In this document: positions 35,450 through 43,696 of the stretch, piece by piece
Position numbering within the stretch: the stretch's first letter is position 1
Layout: each line of letters begins with the position of its first letter
Translations under genes and position numbers: made by a program
NCBI GenBank assembly: GCA_905198155.1
Contig: CAJKBQ010000010.1
Location: forward strand, 21,286-85,285
DNA: 64,000 bases
From: an uncultured Eubacteriales bacterium
GTDB lineage: Bacteria; Bacillota; Clostridia; Oscillospirales; Acutalibacteraceae
Direction of reading: 5' to 3'
The notes under the pieces: model-generated
Databases searched by the model: none
What the model saw: the letters and a program-made list of their open reading frames with translations, nothing else
What the model was told of the DNA's origin: nothing

Positions 35450-35918
35450 CAGACAAAGCTACCCGTGGGACATGCTTTCTTTGACGGCGGGCAGTTTGCT
35501 CAAATCGGGAAAGGAACGCGCCGTATCATGACGCCGTTTCTGTACCTTGCCATCAAGAGCCTGTATTGGTCAAAGGGCAAAACCCTAAAAAAATCATGTG
35601 GTGCGATGACGATACCATCAAGCCCTATTTCATTGCTGCAGGCAAGGCAATGCGGTACGGCAATCTGTGCCGTCAGTTATCGGACAGTCTGGAAAACAAG
35701 CCGTTTCCACCGCTGACAGTTGAAATGCAAATGCACAGCTATTTCGAGTTTGGCAGCATAGAAGAACATCTTAAATACAGGGATGCAGTTATCAAGGCGT
35801 ATCCATACGGTCATTTTCCTGTTTTTGAAGGAAACAATCACATGCAACATCAGATACGTGAACCGCAGAATTTTGCAGAAATGCTGGTTTGCATTATGAA
35901 ACAGGATACCATGCCTAA
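35450..35918 (+). pseudogene. C-terminal remnant of an alpha/beta hydrolase
   Basis: Two overlapping frames together read like the second half of an alpha/beta-hydrolase: LPVGHAFFDGGQFAQIGKGT in the first frame, then IMWCDDDTIKPYFIAAGKAM and HFPVFEGNNHMQHQIREPQN in the second, with the likely catalytic His in GNNHMQ. A frameshift lies near 35575, and the nucleophile half is missing. It ends at a junction with a phage-gene fragment on the other strand. Confidence 0.45.
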
Positions 35919-35919
35919 C

Positions 35920-36129
35920 CTACCCTTTAGCGGTGTCCTTTGGTTTTGCCTTGATGATGCACTCCTTGGTGATAAGCCCATAGTGCTGACCGCTCACCGG
36001 GTATTGGAGCAGGCACTCGAACACACCGTTTCGTTCCTCAGTGACTTCGCAGGAAATGGTATCTGTCAGCACACCAAGCCCGAATGAGGAAAAGTCTGTT
36101 GTGTTAGGTGAATAGAGAACAGGAATCAT
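35920..36129 (-). pseudogene. N-terminal fragment of a phage tail protein (Tal/endopeptidase type)
   Basis: ATG 36129, preceded by GGAGGTGGC, begins MIPVLYSPNTTDFSSFGLGV and continues LTDTISCEVTEERNGVFECL, then YPVSGQHYGLITKECIIKAK. This is the typical start of the tail-associated endopeptidase of Siphoviridae-like Firmicutes phages. Only 69 residues of a normally much longer protein remain. It once followed the Dit gene whose fragment is at 37447-38065. Confidence 0.7.
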
Positions 36130-36149
36130 GAAAGCCACCTCCTTCCGGG

Positions 36150-36190
36150 CATAAAAATGCCACCGGGGAGTTCTCCCTGGTGGTGTGATA
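36150..36190 (-). terminator. Terminator of the LOG/DUF1097 cassette
   Basis: A 10-bp stem, CCACCGGGGA (36160-36169) with TCCCTGGTGG (36174-36183), is followed on the minus strand by CATTTTTATG. It lies 20 bases past the LOG stop and 21 bases ahead of the tail-gene start. Confidence 0.8.
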
Positions 36191-36203
36191 AATGTGATTT
36201 ACT

Positions 36204-36743
36204 TTAATCTGCTTTGGAGATAATGCGTTCAATCTGTTCAAGACTCTCCGCAAAATAGATTCCTTCCTGCCTTTCCTTTGAAGACAGGCCCATTTCTATC
36301 ATGTAATTTAAGAGTGCTTTCAGATCCCGATAGAAGCCGTTCAGATTGTAAAGAATACAGGGAGCATCCAGCTGCTTCAGAGATACCTTAGACATGATTT
36401 CCGTAATCTCCTCCAATGTTCCGGTGCCGCCGGGAAAGGCGATAAAGGCATCGCCCAGCTCAATCATTTTATTTTTGCGCTCCGACATATCCTTTGTCAC
36501 AATCAACTTTGTCAGTCCATCATGCTGAAATTCGTTTTCGATAAAGAACTGCGGTTCGACACCTGTCACTTCGCCGCCTGCGCTCAAAACACTGTCGGCT
36601 ATCGCTCCCATCAAGCCGGATTTTGAACCGCCGTAGACCAGTGCATTTCCGCTTGTACCGATCCATGTGCCAAGCTCCTGAACAGCCTTACGCAATGCCG
36701 GATCATTGCCTTCGTTTGCGCCGAGATAAACTGTGATATTCAT
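36204..36743 (-). CDS. LOG-family protein (TIGR00730; nucleotide phosphoribohydrolase type)
   Basis: The 179-residue protein begins MNITVYLGANEGNDPALRKA and carries the Rossmann-type nucleotide site ALVYGGSKSGLMGAIADSVL (residues 34-53), then VTKDMSERKNKMIELGDAF and the hallmark FPGGTGTLEEITEIMS (near 105). LOG enzymes split a base from nucleoside 5'-monophosphates (the plant cytokinin-activating reaction), and relatives in the SLOG superfamily serve as nucleotide sensors or effectors in conflict systems (family knowledge). AAGGAG precedes the ATG. It follows the DUF1097 gene by 19 bases in a two-gene cassette with its own promoter and terminator, lodged between fragments of phage tail genes. 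Confidence 0.85.
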   Translation of the reverse strand: MNITVYLGANEGNDPALRKAVQELGTWIGTSGNALVYGGSKSGLMGAIADSVLSAGGEVTGVEPQFFIENEFQHDGLTKLIVTKDMSERKNKMIELGDAFIAFPGGTGTLEEITEIMSKVSLKQLDAPCILYNLNGFYRDLKALLNYMIEMGLSSKERQEGIYFAESLEQIERIISKAD

Positions 36744-36762
36744 TGTAAAATGCTCCTTTTAG

Positions 36763-37299
36763 TTATTGCTTTACTTGTTTTTCTTTATTTGTCGCAGCCA
36801 GAAATACAATGATGATCTCTGTCAGCACAGCCATAGATATTCCCATAAAGGTTGACAGCCCACACAACGCAATATGGTCAATGCCGCCGATAAAAACAGT
36901 CGTGATTTCTGCAAACACCATAGGTATTTTATTCAGCCAGGTGTTGCGGAGAAATTTCAGATGCACAAACAGCAGTAGGAAAGTCAGGATCAGTTCACTG
37001 ACGGTCATTGCGGCGAAGGAAGGAATATGAAAAGTCTTTTCCATAAAAGAGGGAAAGAATACATAGGCGAGCGACCACACATATCCTGCCAAAAGGCTGC
37101 AAACATAATATTTATATTCGCCTTTCTTCGCGCCAAAAGCCATTGTTAATGAGAATCCAATGTAAATGCACCACAGAAACTCTTTGAAGAAATCGACCGT
37201 TGTAAATAAAAGCGTAATCAGGGCAAAAGCAATTCCACGCACCACAGCGGTAACAAGCGCCCTATCCTTGAACCTGTATGCAACTGATATTTGTTTCAT
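36763..37299 (-). CDS. DUF1097-like membrane protein
   Basis: The 178-residue integral membrane protein has about five hydrophobic helices, for example AVVRGIAFALITLLFTTVDF, WCIYIGFSLTMAFGAKKGEY, MTVSELILTFLLLFVHLKFL and MGISMAVLTEIIIVFLAATN. Charged ends point to an inner-membrane protein. Size and pattern fit DUF1097. AGAGG lies seven bases before ATG 37299; an ATG six bases earlier is too close to it. It is the first gene of the two-gene LOG cassette. Its function is unknown; it could be a transporter or a membrane effector partnered by the LOG protein (inference). Confidence 0.65.
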   Translation of the reverse strand: MKQISVAYRFKDRALVTAVVRGIAFALITLLFTTVDFFKEFLWCIYIGFSLTMAFGAKKGEYKYYVCSLLAGYVWSLAYVFFPSFMEKTFHIPSFAAMTVSELILTFLLLFVHLKFLRNTWLNKIPMVFAEITTVFIGGIDHIALCGLSTFMGISMAVLTEIIIVFLAATNKEKQVKQ

Positions 37300-37323
37300 T
37301 TTCATACCTCTGTAAAGCAAGAA

Positions 37324-37353
37324 CGGCACTTAGACTTTTCAACCTAAGTGCCG
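37324..37353 (-). promoter_or_regulatory. Hairpin in the leader of the DUF1097-LOG transcript
   Basis: CGGCACTTAG (37324-37333) and its complement (37344-37353) form a 10-bp stem with a 10-base loop, between the promoter and the DUF1097 start. No T run follows, so it looks like an operator or leader structure rather than a terminator. Confidence 0.5.
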
Positions 37354-37375
37354 GTAGGTACCCACCCAAGCATAT

Positions 37376-37404
37376 ATTATACTGAAAAGAGTCGAAAAAG
37401 TCAA
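37376..37404 (-). promoter_or_regulatory. Promoter of the DUF1097-LOG cassette
   Basis: TTGACT (minus strand, 37399-37404) and TATAAT (37376-37381) are 17 bases apart, starting 42 bases past the stop of the Dit fragment. Confidence 0.8.
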
Positions 37405-37446
37405 CCTATAAACGGCGGAAGAGGATGATATATCTATGTGAGCCCG

Positions 37447-38065
37447 TTACAGACAACACCACCTCGGAACTATTTCAAGCCTTCGGACATTGCCGGTGCA
37501 AGCGATTAAGTTTTCGCCCGGTTTCAGCACCAGGAAGCCCTCGTCGGCGACCATATCATCTTTTAGGTCGGTGTTTTTGAAGCAGTTCATCAGTTCGCTG
37601 TCGATTTCGAGGTATTCGTCAATGGCAGAAATCGTCCATGAATTTATACTGCCGCCGGATGAGGCATTGAGCGTGACCACGCCGCCACCCTCTGCTGTCC
37701 CGCACAGCTGTATTTATACGTCTTGCAGTTGAAGGTCACGGTAAAGCTGCCGATCTTGTTCGGCTGCCCCTCAATGGCCAGACTGCCGGAGATAACACCG
37801 TAGCGGAAATGCTCCGCATCGTAGGAGTCGGTAAGCTTGTGGTACCTGTCCGGCTCAGCATACAGCCAGCCCTTGATGTCCCGCAGGACGGCGGCAAGGG
37901 CGGCTGCGTTCTTCCGAGCGAGGAATACCGTGTAAGTAACCTTGATGTTGGCAAAGCGGCGGTTCGGATTGATGATGTCTCCGCTCCGGCCGGGAATGGA
38001 GATGAACTCCGCATCGTATTCCGGTGCGGAGAACGGGATGTCCGCCGTGGGCGATGCGCTGTTCC
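37447..38065 (-). pseudogene. Phage distal tail protein (Dit) fragment
   Basis: One frame reads ADIPFSAPEYDAEFISIPGR, then SGDIINPNRRFANIKVTYTV, LRDIKGWLYAEPDRYHKLTD and SFTVTFNCKTYKYSCAGQQR. After a frameshift near 37690 another frame continues VTLNASSGGSINSWTISAID and ends LEIVPRWCCL. This is the Dit/phage tail component layout. The N-terminus is missing beyond about 38065, where backbone DNA (sufU) begins. With the tail fragment at 35920-36129 it marks a decayed prophage. Confidence 0.7.
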
Positions 38066-38113
38066 GGCACCAGCTTCACCATCTCCTTGGTGAGCGGGAA
38101 CATGTATTTATAT

Positions 38114-38596
38114 TTATATCATAAAGCCGTGCGGGATTTCTGCCCACACGCCATGTGCCGTCACTGCTGCGTCTCCGCCTTTCAGCGCCTCTTTCAGCGT
38201 CCGCCAGCCCAGCACTGCGCATTTGACGCGTGCTGGCATATGCGCGATATCGCGCAGCGCGGAAGCCTCTTCCAGACTGTCGATCTCCTCCGCCGATGCT
38301 TCGCCCTGAATCATTTTCAGAAAGATTTCCCCCCGTTTCAGCGCGTCCGCTTTCTTTTTCCCGACGATCATGCCCAGCATGATATCTGCCGAAGCCTGCG
38401 AGATCGCGCAGCCGTCGCCGACGAATGCGCCGTCCGCAATCACATCGCCGTCCAGCTTCAATTTGAGAAAAATATCGGCGCCGCAGCTGGGGTTCACGCC
38501 TTCCAGCACAATGTCGGCGTCCGGCAGATCGTGCTTGAACTCCGGATGCAGGTTGTGCTCGGTCAGAATTTCATTGTAAAAGCTTCTATTCTCCAT
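38114..38596 (-). CDS. sufU: SufU-type iron-sulfur assembly protein
   Basis: SufU accepts sulfur from SufS during Fe-S cluster assembly in Gram-positives. The 160-residue protein shows the three conserved cysteines with their surroundings: GVNPSCGADIFLKLKLDG (Cys near 38), GAFVGDGCAISQASADIMLG (Cys near 63) and PARVKCAVLGWRTLKEAL (Cys near 125). Its start overlaps the end of sufS by 11 bases. No sufB, sufC or sufD is present in the window. It is intact although sufS upstream has lost its 5' end, so expression depends on whatever promoter now reads the truncated gene. Confidence 0.85.
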   Translation of the reverse strand: MENRSFYNEILTEHNLHPEFKHDLPDADIVLEGVNPSCGADIFLKLKLDGDVIADGAFVGDGCAISQASADIMLGMIVGKKKADALKRGEIFLKMIQGEASAEEIDSLEEASALRDIAHMPARVKCAVLGWRTLKEALKGGDAAVTAHGVWAEIPHGFMI

Positions 38597-39617
38597 AGCC
38601 CATTCGCTCCCTTAGTGTGGAAATGCTGTGAATCATCCGATCGACATCGGCTTCCGCGTTGTAAAACGCCAGACTTGCCCGCGCGGTGGATGGATGCCGC
38701 AGATAGGCCAGCAGCGGCTGCGCGCAGTGATGCCCTGCCCGGATGGCAACACCGTCGCTGGCAAGGATTTCGCTGATATCGTGCGGGTGCACGCCGTCCA
38801 GTGTAAAGGTGATGATGCCGCAGTGCTGCTCCGGATCGTCCGAACCCAGGAGGTGAACGTGGGGAATCTGCCCCATGCCGTCCATCGCGCGGCAGGTCAA
38901 AGCGATTTCTCGCCGGTGCATTTCCGCGAACCCGATGCGGTTGATGTAGTCAATCGCCGCATGAAGCCCCACGGCGTCCGCCGCATTGACTGTGCCGGCT
39001 TCAAACTTGTGCGGCAGTTCTGCAAAGACTGCGCCCTCGTGGGTCACGGATTCGATCATCTCGCCGCCGGTGAGGAACGGCGGCATATCGTTCAACAGCG
39101 CCTCGCGGCCATACAGGACGCCAATCCCCATGGGGCCGTAGACTTTGTGGCCGGAAAACGCAAAGAAGTCTGCGTCCAGCGCCTGCACGTCCACCGGGAT
39201 ATGGGGCGTACTCTGCGCACCGTCCACGACCATCTCTGCGCCGACCCGGTGTGCCAGCGCCGCGATCTCACGGATGGGATTCACCCGGCCCAAAACGTTT
39301 GAAACGTGCGTGCAGGCCACAATTTTCGTCTTATCGGTAATCAGGGACGCCACCTTGTTGAGATCGAGGCGGCCATCCATCCCGCATTCTATGAACTTGA
39401 GGGTCGCTCCGGTTCGGCGGCAGACCATCTGCCAGGGCAGCAGATTGCTGTAGTGCTCCATGATGGACACCAGCACTTCGTCCCCGGCGCTCACGCGGGA
39501 AAGTCCATCGCTGTAAGCCACCAGATTCAGTCCCTCTGTGGTGTTTCGGGTGAAGATGATCTCGCGGGTGCTTTCGGCATTCAAAAAGGCCCGGACGGCC
39601 TCGCGGGCGTTTTCATA
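38586..39617 (-). pseudogene. sufS: 5'-truncated cysteine desulfurase SufS
   Basis: Homology to SufS begins at YENAREAVRAFL and continues IIFTRNTTEGLNLVAYSDGL, LVSIMEHYSNLLPWQMVCRR, VVDGAQSTPHIPVDVQALDA, the PLP-lysine motif FFAFSGHKVYGPMGIGVLYG and the catalytic-cysteine segment GVAIRAGHHCAQPLLAYLRH. The first 65-70 residues of the usual ~405 are missing, including the start. Upstream of 39617 the sequence no longer matches, and only a TTG at 39584 could start translation. The catalytic residues are kept, but the lost N-terminus contributes to the active site and dimer, so activity is doubtful. Confidence 0.75.
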
Positions 39618-39882
39618 TCTGATAGGAGTTACATTTCCGAATTCCTACCATGTCAATAGGTTTTCTGGAAAAAATATAGCACGTTGGGTACCGTTTTTCA
39701 ATAGGGGCGGGGTGATTCAGCGGAAAATCGGATAAAGGAGCGTTTTCGGAAACCATGTAATTTCGATTTAATGCCACTGCGGAATTTACTTTTGAAGGGT
39801 TGTAGTATAATAAAATGATTTAGTTCAGTTAACTGGTCGGTAACGCACGCAATCAATCGCCGCCGTATGGGAGAGGTGTCCA
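39618..39882. other. Non-coding junction region between sufS and the next gene
   Basis: No gene is seen. On the minus strand a TTGACA lies 17 bases from TGTAAC near the sufS truncation point and may give some transcription of sufS-sufU. On the plus strand a TATAAT at 39806-39811 lacks a good -35. The region is lower in GC than its surroundings. Confidence 0.4.
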
Positions 39883-40368
39883 ATGAACTGGTTGATTTCA
39901 AAGCGGGATCCATTGTATGACCCAAAAAGCTCCATCGGAGTACAACAATGCGGCATCATTTTCTGGCAAAAAACCGGATTTCTGAGGCGCTGTAATCTAA
40001 ACGGATTTACTGCGCTCATGTCGCTGGCCGCTAAAAATTTTGCGCCCACCGATGTTTTCATGCAGGAACCGCAAACCTGTTATTTGACTTTCAACGGCTG
40101 TGCCAAAAACGTGATTTTCATCCAGCTCAAATCCGACAAGAACGGACATTTTTATATCTACGGAGAAGCGCACACCGCGTACGCCAATCGCAAATTTCAT
40201 CTGTTCGCGCTGGATGTTGTTGAATTTATTGCAAGAAACACCGGATGCCGATTTTATGTTGATGACGCAACGGGTTACATCGACCATCGTTCCGTGGCAC
40301 AGCTGGATAAATATATTTCCGAATACCAAAACGCCCATGCGCACCTGATTCGGCCAACATTCAAGTAA
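39883..40368 (+). CDS. Hypothetical protein (161 residues)
   Basis: GGGAGAGGTG lies upstream of the ATG. The protein begins MNWLISKRDPLYDPKSSIGV and has alternating strands (TCYLTFNGCAKNVIFIQLKS, GHFYIYGEAHTAYANRKFHL) and a helix (FALDVVEFIARNTGCRFYVD). I do not recognise the family, and there are no membrane segments or signal. Base composition is less GC-rich than the backbone, and it lies beside the broken sufS, so it may have arrived with a rearrangement. Confidence 0.5.
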   Translation: MNWLISKRDPLYDPKSSIGVQQCGIIFWQKTGFLRRCNLNGFTALMSLAAKNFAPTDVFMQEPQTCYLTFNGCAKNVIFIQLKSDKNGHFYIYGEAHTAYANRKFHLFALDVVEFIARNTGCRFYVDDATGYIDHRSVAQLDKYISEYQNAHAHLIRPTFK

Positions 40369-40458
40369 GCAAACCCATTTGTACCATATTCTGATAATTG
40401 TTTTCACGCAACCTTTTGTTTTTTCAATGAAACTCCCCGCTCCTCCCGCAAATTTTAC

Positions 40459-40487
40459 TTGCATCCGGTGCGAAAATGTGATAAAAT
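40459..40487 (+). promoter_or_regulatory. Promoter of the E2-like gene
   Basis: TTGCAT (40459-40464) and TAAAAT (40482-40487) are 17 bases apart, just before AGGAGG. Confidence 0.55.
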
Positions 40488-40509
40488 AAGCGCATAGGAG
40501 GAGATGTAT

Positions 40510-41505
40510 ATGCAGGAAAAGTTAATCGATCGTCCGCCGTGCAAACGCCGGCATGGCGACCGTTCCGACGGATGGCGCGTGGTCAGCGCCGACCCGTTTT
40601 TCGCCGTGGTGCCGCACATCATGAATATGCGGTGCGACGCGCAGGTATATTTTGACCAGGTTGTTGAAATCGGCGAGCTGGAACGCTTTATCCGCAATCT
40701 GCGCCGCACGACCGGTATGACCGAGCTGAGCCTGATGCACGTGGTGCTGGCGGCGTGCGTGCGGATGTTCGCGCAGTATCCGTGCGTCAACCGATTCGTG
40801 TGCGGACGGCGAATCTATGCGCGCAACGAGATTGTGTTCTGCTTCACGATCAAAAAGGATATGACGCTGGACGCGCCGGAGGCCATCGTGAAGGTCGCAT
40901 TTGATCCCACGGACACCTTGCAGGAGGTGTACGACAAGATTTCCGGCGCCGTGACCGCCAACAAAGGCAGCGACGCCCAAAACGACACCGATGCGTTCGC
41001 CAATCTGCTGTCCTATTGCCCAAACTGGCTGGTGCGCGCCGTGGTGGGCGCGGCCAACTTTTTGGATCACTGCGGGATTCTGCCAAGCGCGGTGCGGGCG
41101 TTCAGTCCGTTCCATTGCAGTATGTTCCTGACGGACATCGGATCCACGGGGATTGGGTCGGTGTACCACCATCTGTACAACTTCGGGACATGTTCCATCT
41201 TCTGCGCGCTGGGCAAAAAAGGCCGCGTGCTGAAACAGAACGACGACGGCCAGATTGTGTACACCAAAACGGTGAATCTGCGTTTCACCGTGGATGAACG
41301 CGTGACGGACGGGTTTTACTACGCGTACACGTTCCGCGAATTTTTGAAGCTGCTGCGCAAACCGGACGAGCTGCTGAACAAGCCGGACGCGCCGCGGATG
41401 GATCCGGGGCTGCGCAAAACGCGCAAAGAACGCCGTGCGGCACGCAAGCAGCAGGCGTTGGCCGCAGAATCCGCCGGGGCGGAATCATCGGCAACGGTGG
41501 GATGA
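40510..41505 (+). CDS. Stand-alone E2 (2-oxo acid dehydrogenase acyltransferase)-fold protein
   Basis: The 331-residue protein matches the catalytic domain of dihydrolipoamide acyltransferases (CAT-like fold) without lipoyl or subunit-binding domains. Visible parts are DAQVYFDQVVEIGELERFIR, TELSLMHVVLAACVRMFAQY, NRFVCGRRIYARNEIVFCFT and the C-terminal LRFTVDERVTDGFYYAYTFR. True E2 enzymes have DHRxxDG there; here the catalytic His is replaced by Glu (DERVTDG), so the usual transfer chemistry is unlikely. No E1 or E3 gene is nearby. AGGAGG is eight bases before ATG 40510; the ATG at 40504 is too close. The last 40 residues are a charged tail. Confidence 0.7.
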   Translation: MQEKLIDRPPCKRRHGDRSDGWRVVSADPFFAVVPHIMNMRCDAQVYFDQVVEIGELERFIRNLRRTTGMTELSLMHVVLAACVRMFAQYPCVNRFVCGRRIYARNEIVFCFTIKKDMTLDAPEAIVKVAFDPTDTLQEVYDKISGAVTANKGSDAQNDTDAFANLLSYCPNWLVRAVVGAANFLDHCGILPSAVRAFSPFHCSMFLTDIGSTGIGSVYHHLYNFGTCSIFCALGKKGRVLKQNDDGQIVYTKTVNLRFTVDERVTDGFYYAYTFREFLKLLRKPDELLNKPDAPRMDPGLRKTRKERRAARKQQALAAESAGAESSATVG

Positions 41506-41533
41506 TACGCAAAATCGAATTGCACAGGGAAAT

Positions 41534-41580
41534 GGGACGTCTGCGCCGATACCGGGGCAGGCGTCCCTTTTTGGGATATC
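41534..41580. terminator. Terminator between convergent E2-like and YitT genes
   Basis: GGGACGTCTGC pairs with GCAGGCGTCCC (one mismatch) and is followed by CTTTTTGGG on the plus strand. Confidence 0.65.
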
Positions 41581-41587
41581 GGGGCGG

Positions 41588-42238
41588 TCATGGACGGACG
41601 GCTCCTGCGGCGCGGCGGCGGCGAATGGCGGCAATGACAACGTCGATGCCGAGCGTTTTCACCAGCAGACCCTGAAAAGAGCTGAGCAGCACCGTCCATC
41701 CGGACAGCGCACCGCCGACCACGACGATCAGCACATCCGTCAGCAGCAGCGCGCGGCCGATTTGAATATGCCGGTACTTTTGGACAATCAGTGCGACGAT
41801 ATCCGTCCCGCCGGAGCTGGAATCGACGTCGAACAGGATGCCGCTCGCCACTGCAATCAGCACGCCGCCCAGCGCCGCCGAAAGGTACGGATTGGAAATC
41901 AGCGGCTGCATCTGCGGAAATCCCGCGTCGAATGCGCCGATGCATCCCGTGGTCAGTACGGATCCCGCCAGCGTTCGCGCAGCCATATTTTTACCCAGCA
42001 CAGCAAACGCCAGCCCGATCAGTGCAAAATTGATTCCCATCAAAATTTTCCCCGGCGAAAACGGCAAAAACGATTCCAATATTACCGAAATTCCGCTGGT
42101 GCCGCCCAGCAGCAGCGACTGCGGAAAAATCAGCAGTACGGTGCTTGCTGCATACAGCACGCTCCCGGCCAGAATACGCAGCGCGACACCTGTGAATTTT
42201 GGGATTGCTCCCGATTTTTCCACCTCAGTCTTCTGCAT
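41588..42238 (-). CDS. YitT family membrane protein
   Basis: The 216-residue protein has five or six hydrophobic helices in the YitT order: LRILAGSVLYAASTVLLIFP, the conserved SLLLGGTSGISVILESFLPF, then ALGGVLIAVASGILFDVDSS with SGGTDIVALIVQKY, and LLLTDVLIVVVGGALSGWTV. It lacks the soluble C-terminal domain of full-length YitT proteins. Function is unknown. Its start overlaps the end of the MFS gene by 14 bases (GGAG seven bases upstream of the ATG), so both come from one transcript. Confidence 0.8.
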   Translation of the reverse strand: MQKTEVEKSGAIPKFTGVALRILAGSVLYAASTVLLIFPQSLLLGGTSGISVILESFLPFSPGKILMGINFALIGLAFAVLGKNMAARTLAGSVLTTGCIGAFDAGFPQMQPLISNPYLSAALGGVLIAVASGILFDVDSSSGGTDIVALIVQKYRHIQIGRALLLTDVLIVVVGGALSGWTVLLSSFQGLLVKTLGIDVVIAAIRRRRAAGAVRP

Positions 42239-43553
42239 CGCTTTGCTCCAGTTTTCCGCGCAGGACGAAAATCAGCACCACCACACCGGTCAGCACTGCC
42301 GCCTGCAGCAGCATCAGAATCGCGGGCGGTTCCAGCACTGCGCCGAACAGCGTCAGCGTCCGCGTGCCCATCTGCTTGATGAACAGCGTCCCCAGCATCT
42401 GCCCCACAAAGTTGCTCAGGTTGACCGCGACCGTGTAAAACGACAGGAAGTAGGTTCCGCCCTTCTGCGGTATATGGATAAATGGAAAATTGGCGTACGT
42501 CAGGTTCAGCGCGACGCCTTCTATATGCTGTACTATCCGAATGAACACGAAAAACACTGCCGGGTATGTCACATTGCCGATAAAGGCATACAGCGCAGTT
42601 GATGCTGCGTGCACCATCGCCGCGTACGCAAACGTGCGGAACCACGAATGGCGCGCCACCATCCGCCGCGCCGCCGATGCCGCAAGGATCAGCACGATGC
42701 CGTTCATCAGCTCCATCCCGTTCATCAGCGATACTTTGATTCCGACCGTATTCAAAACGTAGTATGTCCATGTGGTCGCCAGCGCGACGCCGAACGTCCA
42801 CATACACATCAGACCGATGGTGATCAAAAATTTCGGGTGTTTCAGCGGCAGCCGAAACGTATTGACGATGGAAACTTTTTCGTCGCTGGGCGGGTACGGA
42901 TATTCTTTCGGCAGTGCCAGCGCGATCACGTCTGCGGCGGCGCACGCAAAGCCGACTGCACGCAGGATCACCAGAATCGTCAGCTCGTGCGCACTGCCGC
43001 GAATCGCGTCCGCGATCAGTCCCGCGCCGACCAGCGAAACACCGGACACCAGCCCGGAGATGATCTGCTGATACGAAAAATACTTCGCCCGCACGTTGTT
43101 CGGAATGAAGTTCAGGTGCCACACCGAGTACCCGCCGCCCATCAGCGCATTGCAGATGTTCGACAGGAAGATCACCGCGCCGAACCCGATCAGTTTGGTC
43201 TGCGGGTCATGGGCGGTATAAGTCAGCACGGTGACGCCGACGATATTGATGACATAGTACAGCGCGCGCAGCGTCGTCAGCACCGCGCGGCGCCGGGGCA
43301 GCCGTTCCAGCAGCAGCGGCGAAAACACGCTGAAACACGAGGCGATCGGAACCAGGAACCCCAGCACGCCCGTATCAACAATCGAAAAATGGTTGGCGGT
43401 CAAAAACACCGTGTACAGTGTACCGCTCATACACAGATTGGTTGCCAGCAAGCTGAACACCGCCGATGCCAGCATCACACACCGACCGCGCGCACGTTCG
43501 TCGCGGAAGTGAAATACGGTAAACAAGTCCATATCCCGCAGATTTTTTTTCAT
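42225..43553 (-). CDS. Major facilitator superfamily transporter
   Basis: The 442-residue protein has about twelve hydrophobic helices, for example CVMLASAVFSLLATNLCMSG, DTGVLGFLVPIASCFSVFSP, FLITIGLMCMWTFGVALATT and LLQAAVLTGVVVLIFVLRGK. The first cytoplasmic loop reads LLERLPRRRAVLTTL. ATG 43553 (MKKNLRDMDLFTVFHFRDER) lies 13 bases after AAGGAG; an alternative in-frame start further upstream has no better site. Substrate is unknown. The YitT gene overlaps its end. Confidence 0.8.
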   Translation of the reverse strand: MKKNLRDMDLFTVFHFRDERARGRCVMLASAVFSLLATNLCMSGTLYTVFLTANHFSIVDTGVLGFLVPIASCFSVFSPLLLERLPRRRAVLTTLRALYYVINIVGVTVLTYTAHDPQTKLIGFGAVIFLSNICNALMGGGYSVWHLNFIPNNVRAKYFSYQQIISGLVSGVSLVGAGLIADAIRGSAHELTILVILRAVGFACAAADVIALALPKEYPYPPSDEKVSIVNTFRLPLKHPKFLITIGLMCMWTFGVALATTWTYYVLNTVGIKVSLMNGMELMNGIVLILAASAARRMVARHSWFRTFAYAAMVHAASTALYAFIGNVTYPAVFFVFIRIVQHIEGVALNLTYANFPFIHIPQKGGTYFLSFYTVAVNLSNFVGQMLGTLFIKQMGTRTLTLFGAVLEPPAILMLLQAAVLTGVVVLIFVLRGKLEQSDAED

Positions 43554-43667
43554 ATGTACCCATATGCTCCTTTGCCCGTCGGGGGGCATCCCGAATAAAA
43601 AAACGAATGCGTCGGCAAAAAGTGTTCGTCAAGAAAAACGTTTTACCGAAACATCCGCTCTGACGTC

Positions 43668-43696
43668 ATTATAGCATTGCATTTTGCACTTGTCAA
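43668..43696 (-). promoter_or_regulatory. Promoter of the MFS-YitT operon
   Basis: TTGACA (minus strand, 43691-43696) and TATAAT (43668-43673) are 17 bases apart and match the consensus exactly. The leader to the start codon is about 110 bases, with nothing recognisable in it. Confidence 0.85.

Noticed and set aside
37324..37404. Possible riboswitch in the leader of the LOG cassette
   Set aside because: Only one simple hairpin is present; no multi-helix aptamer or known consensus fits, so it is listed only as a leader hairpin.
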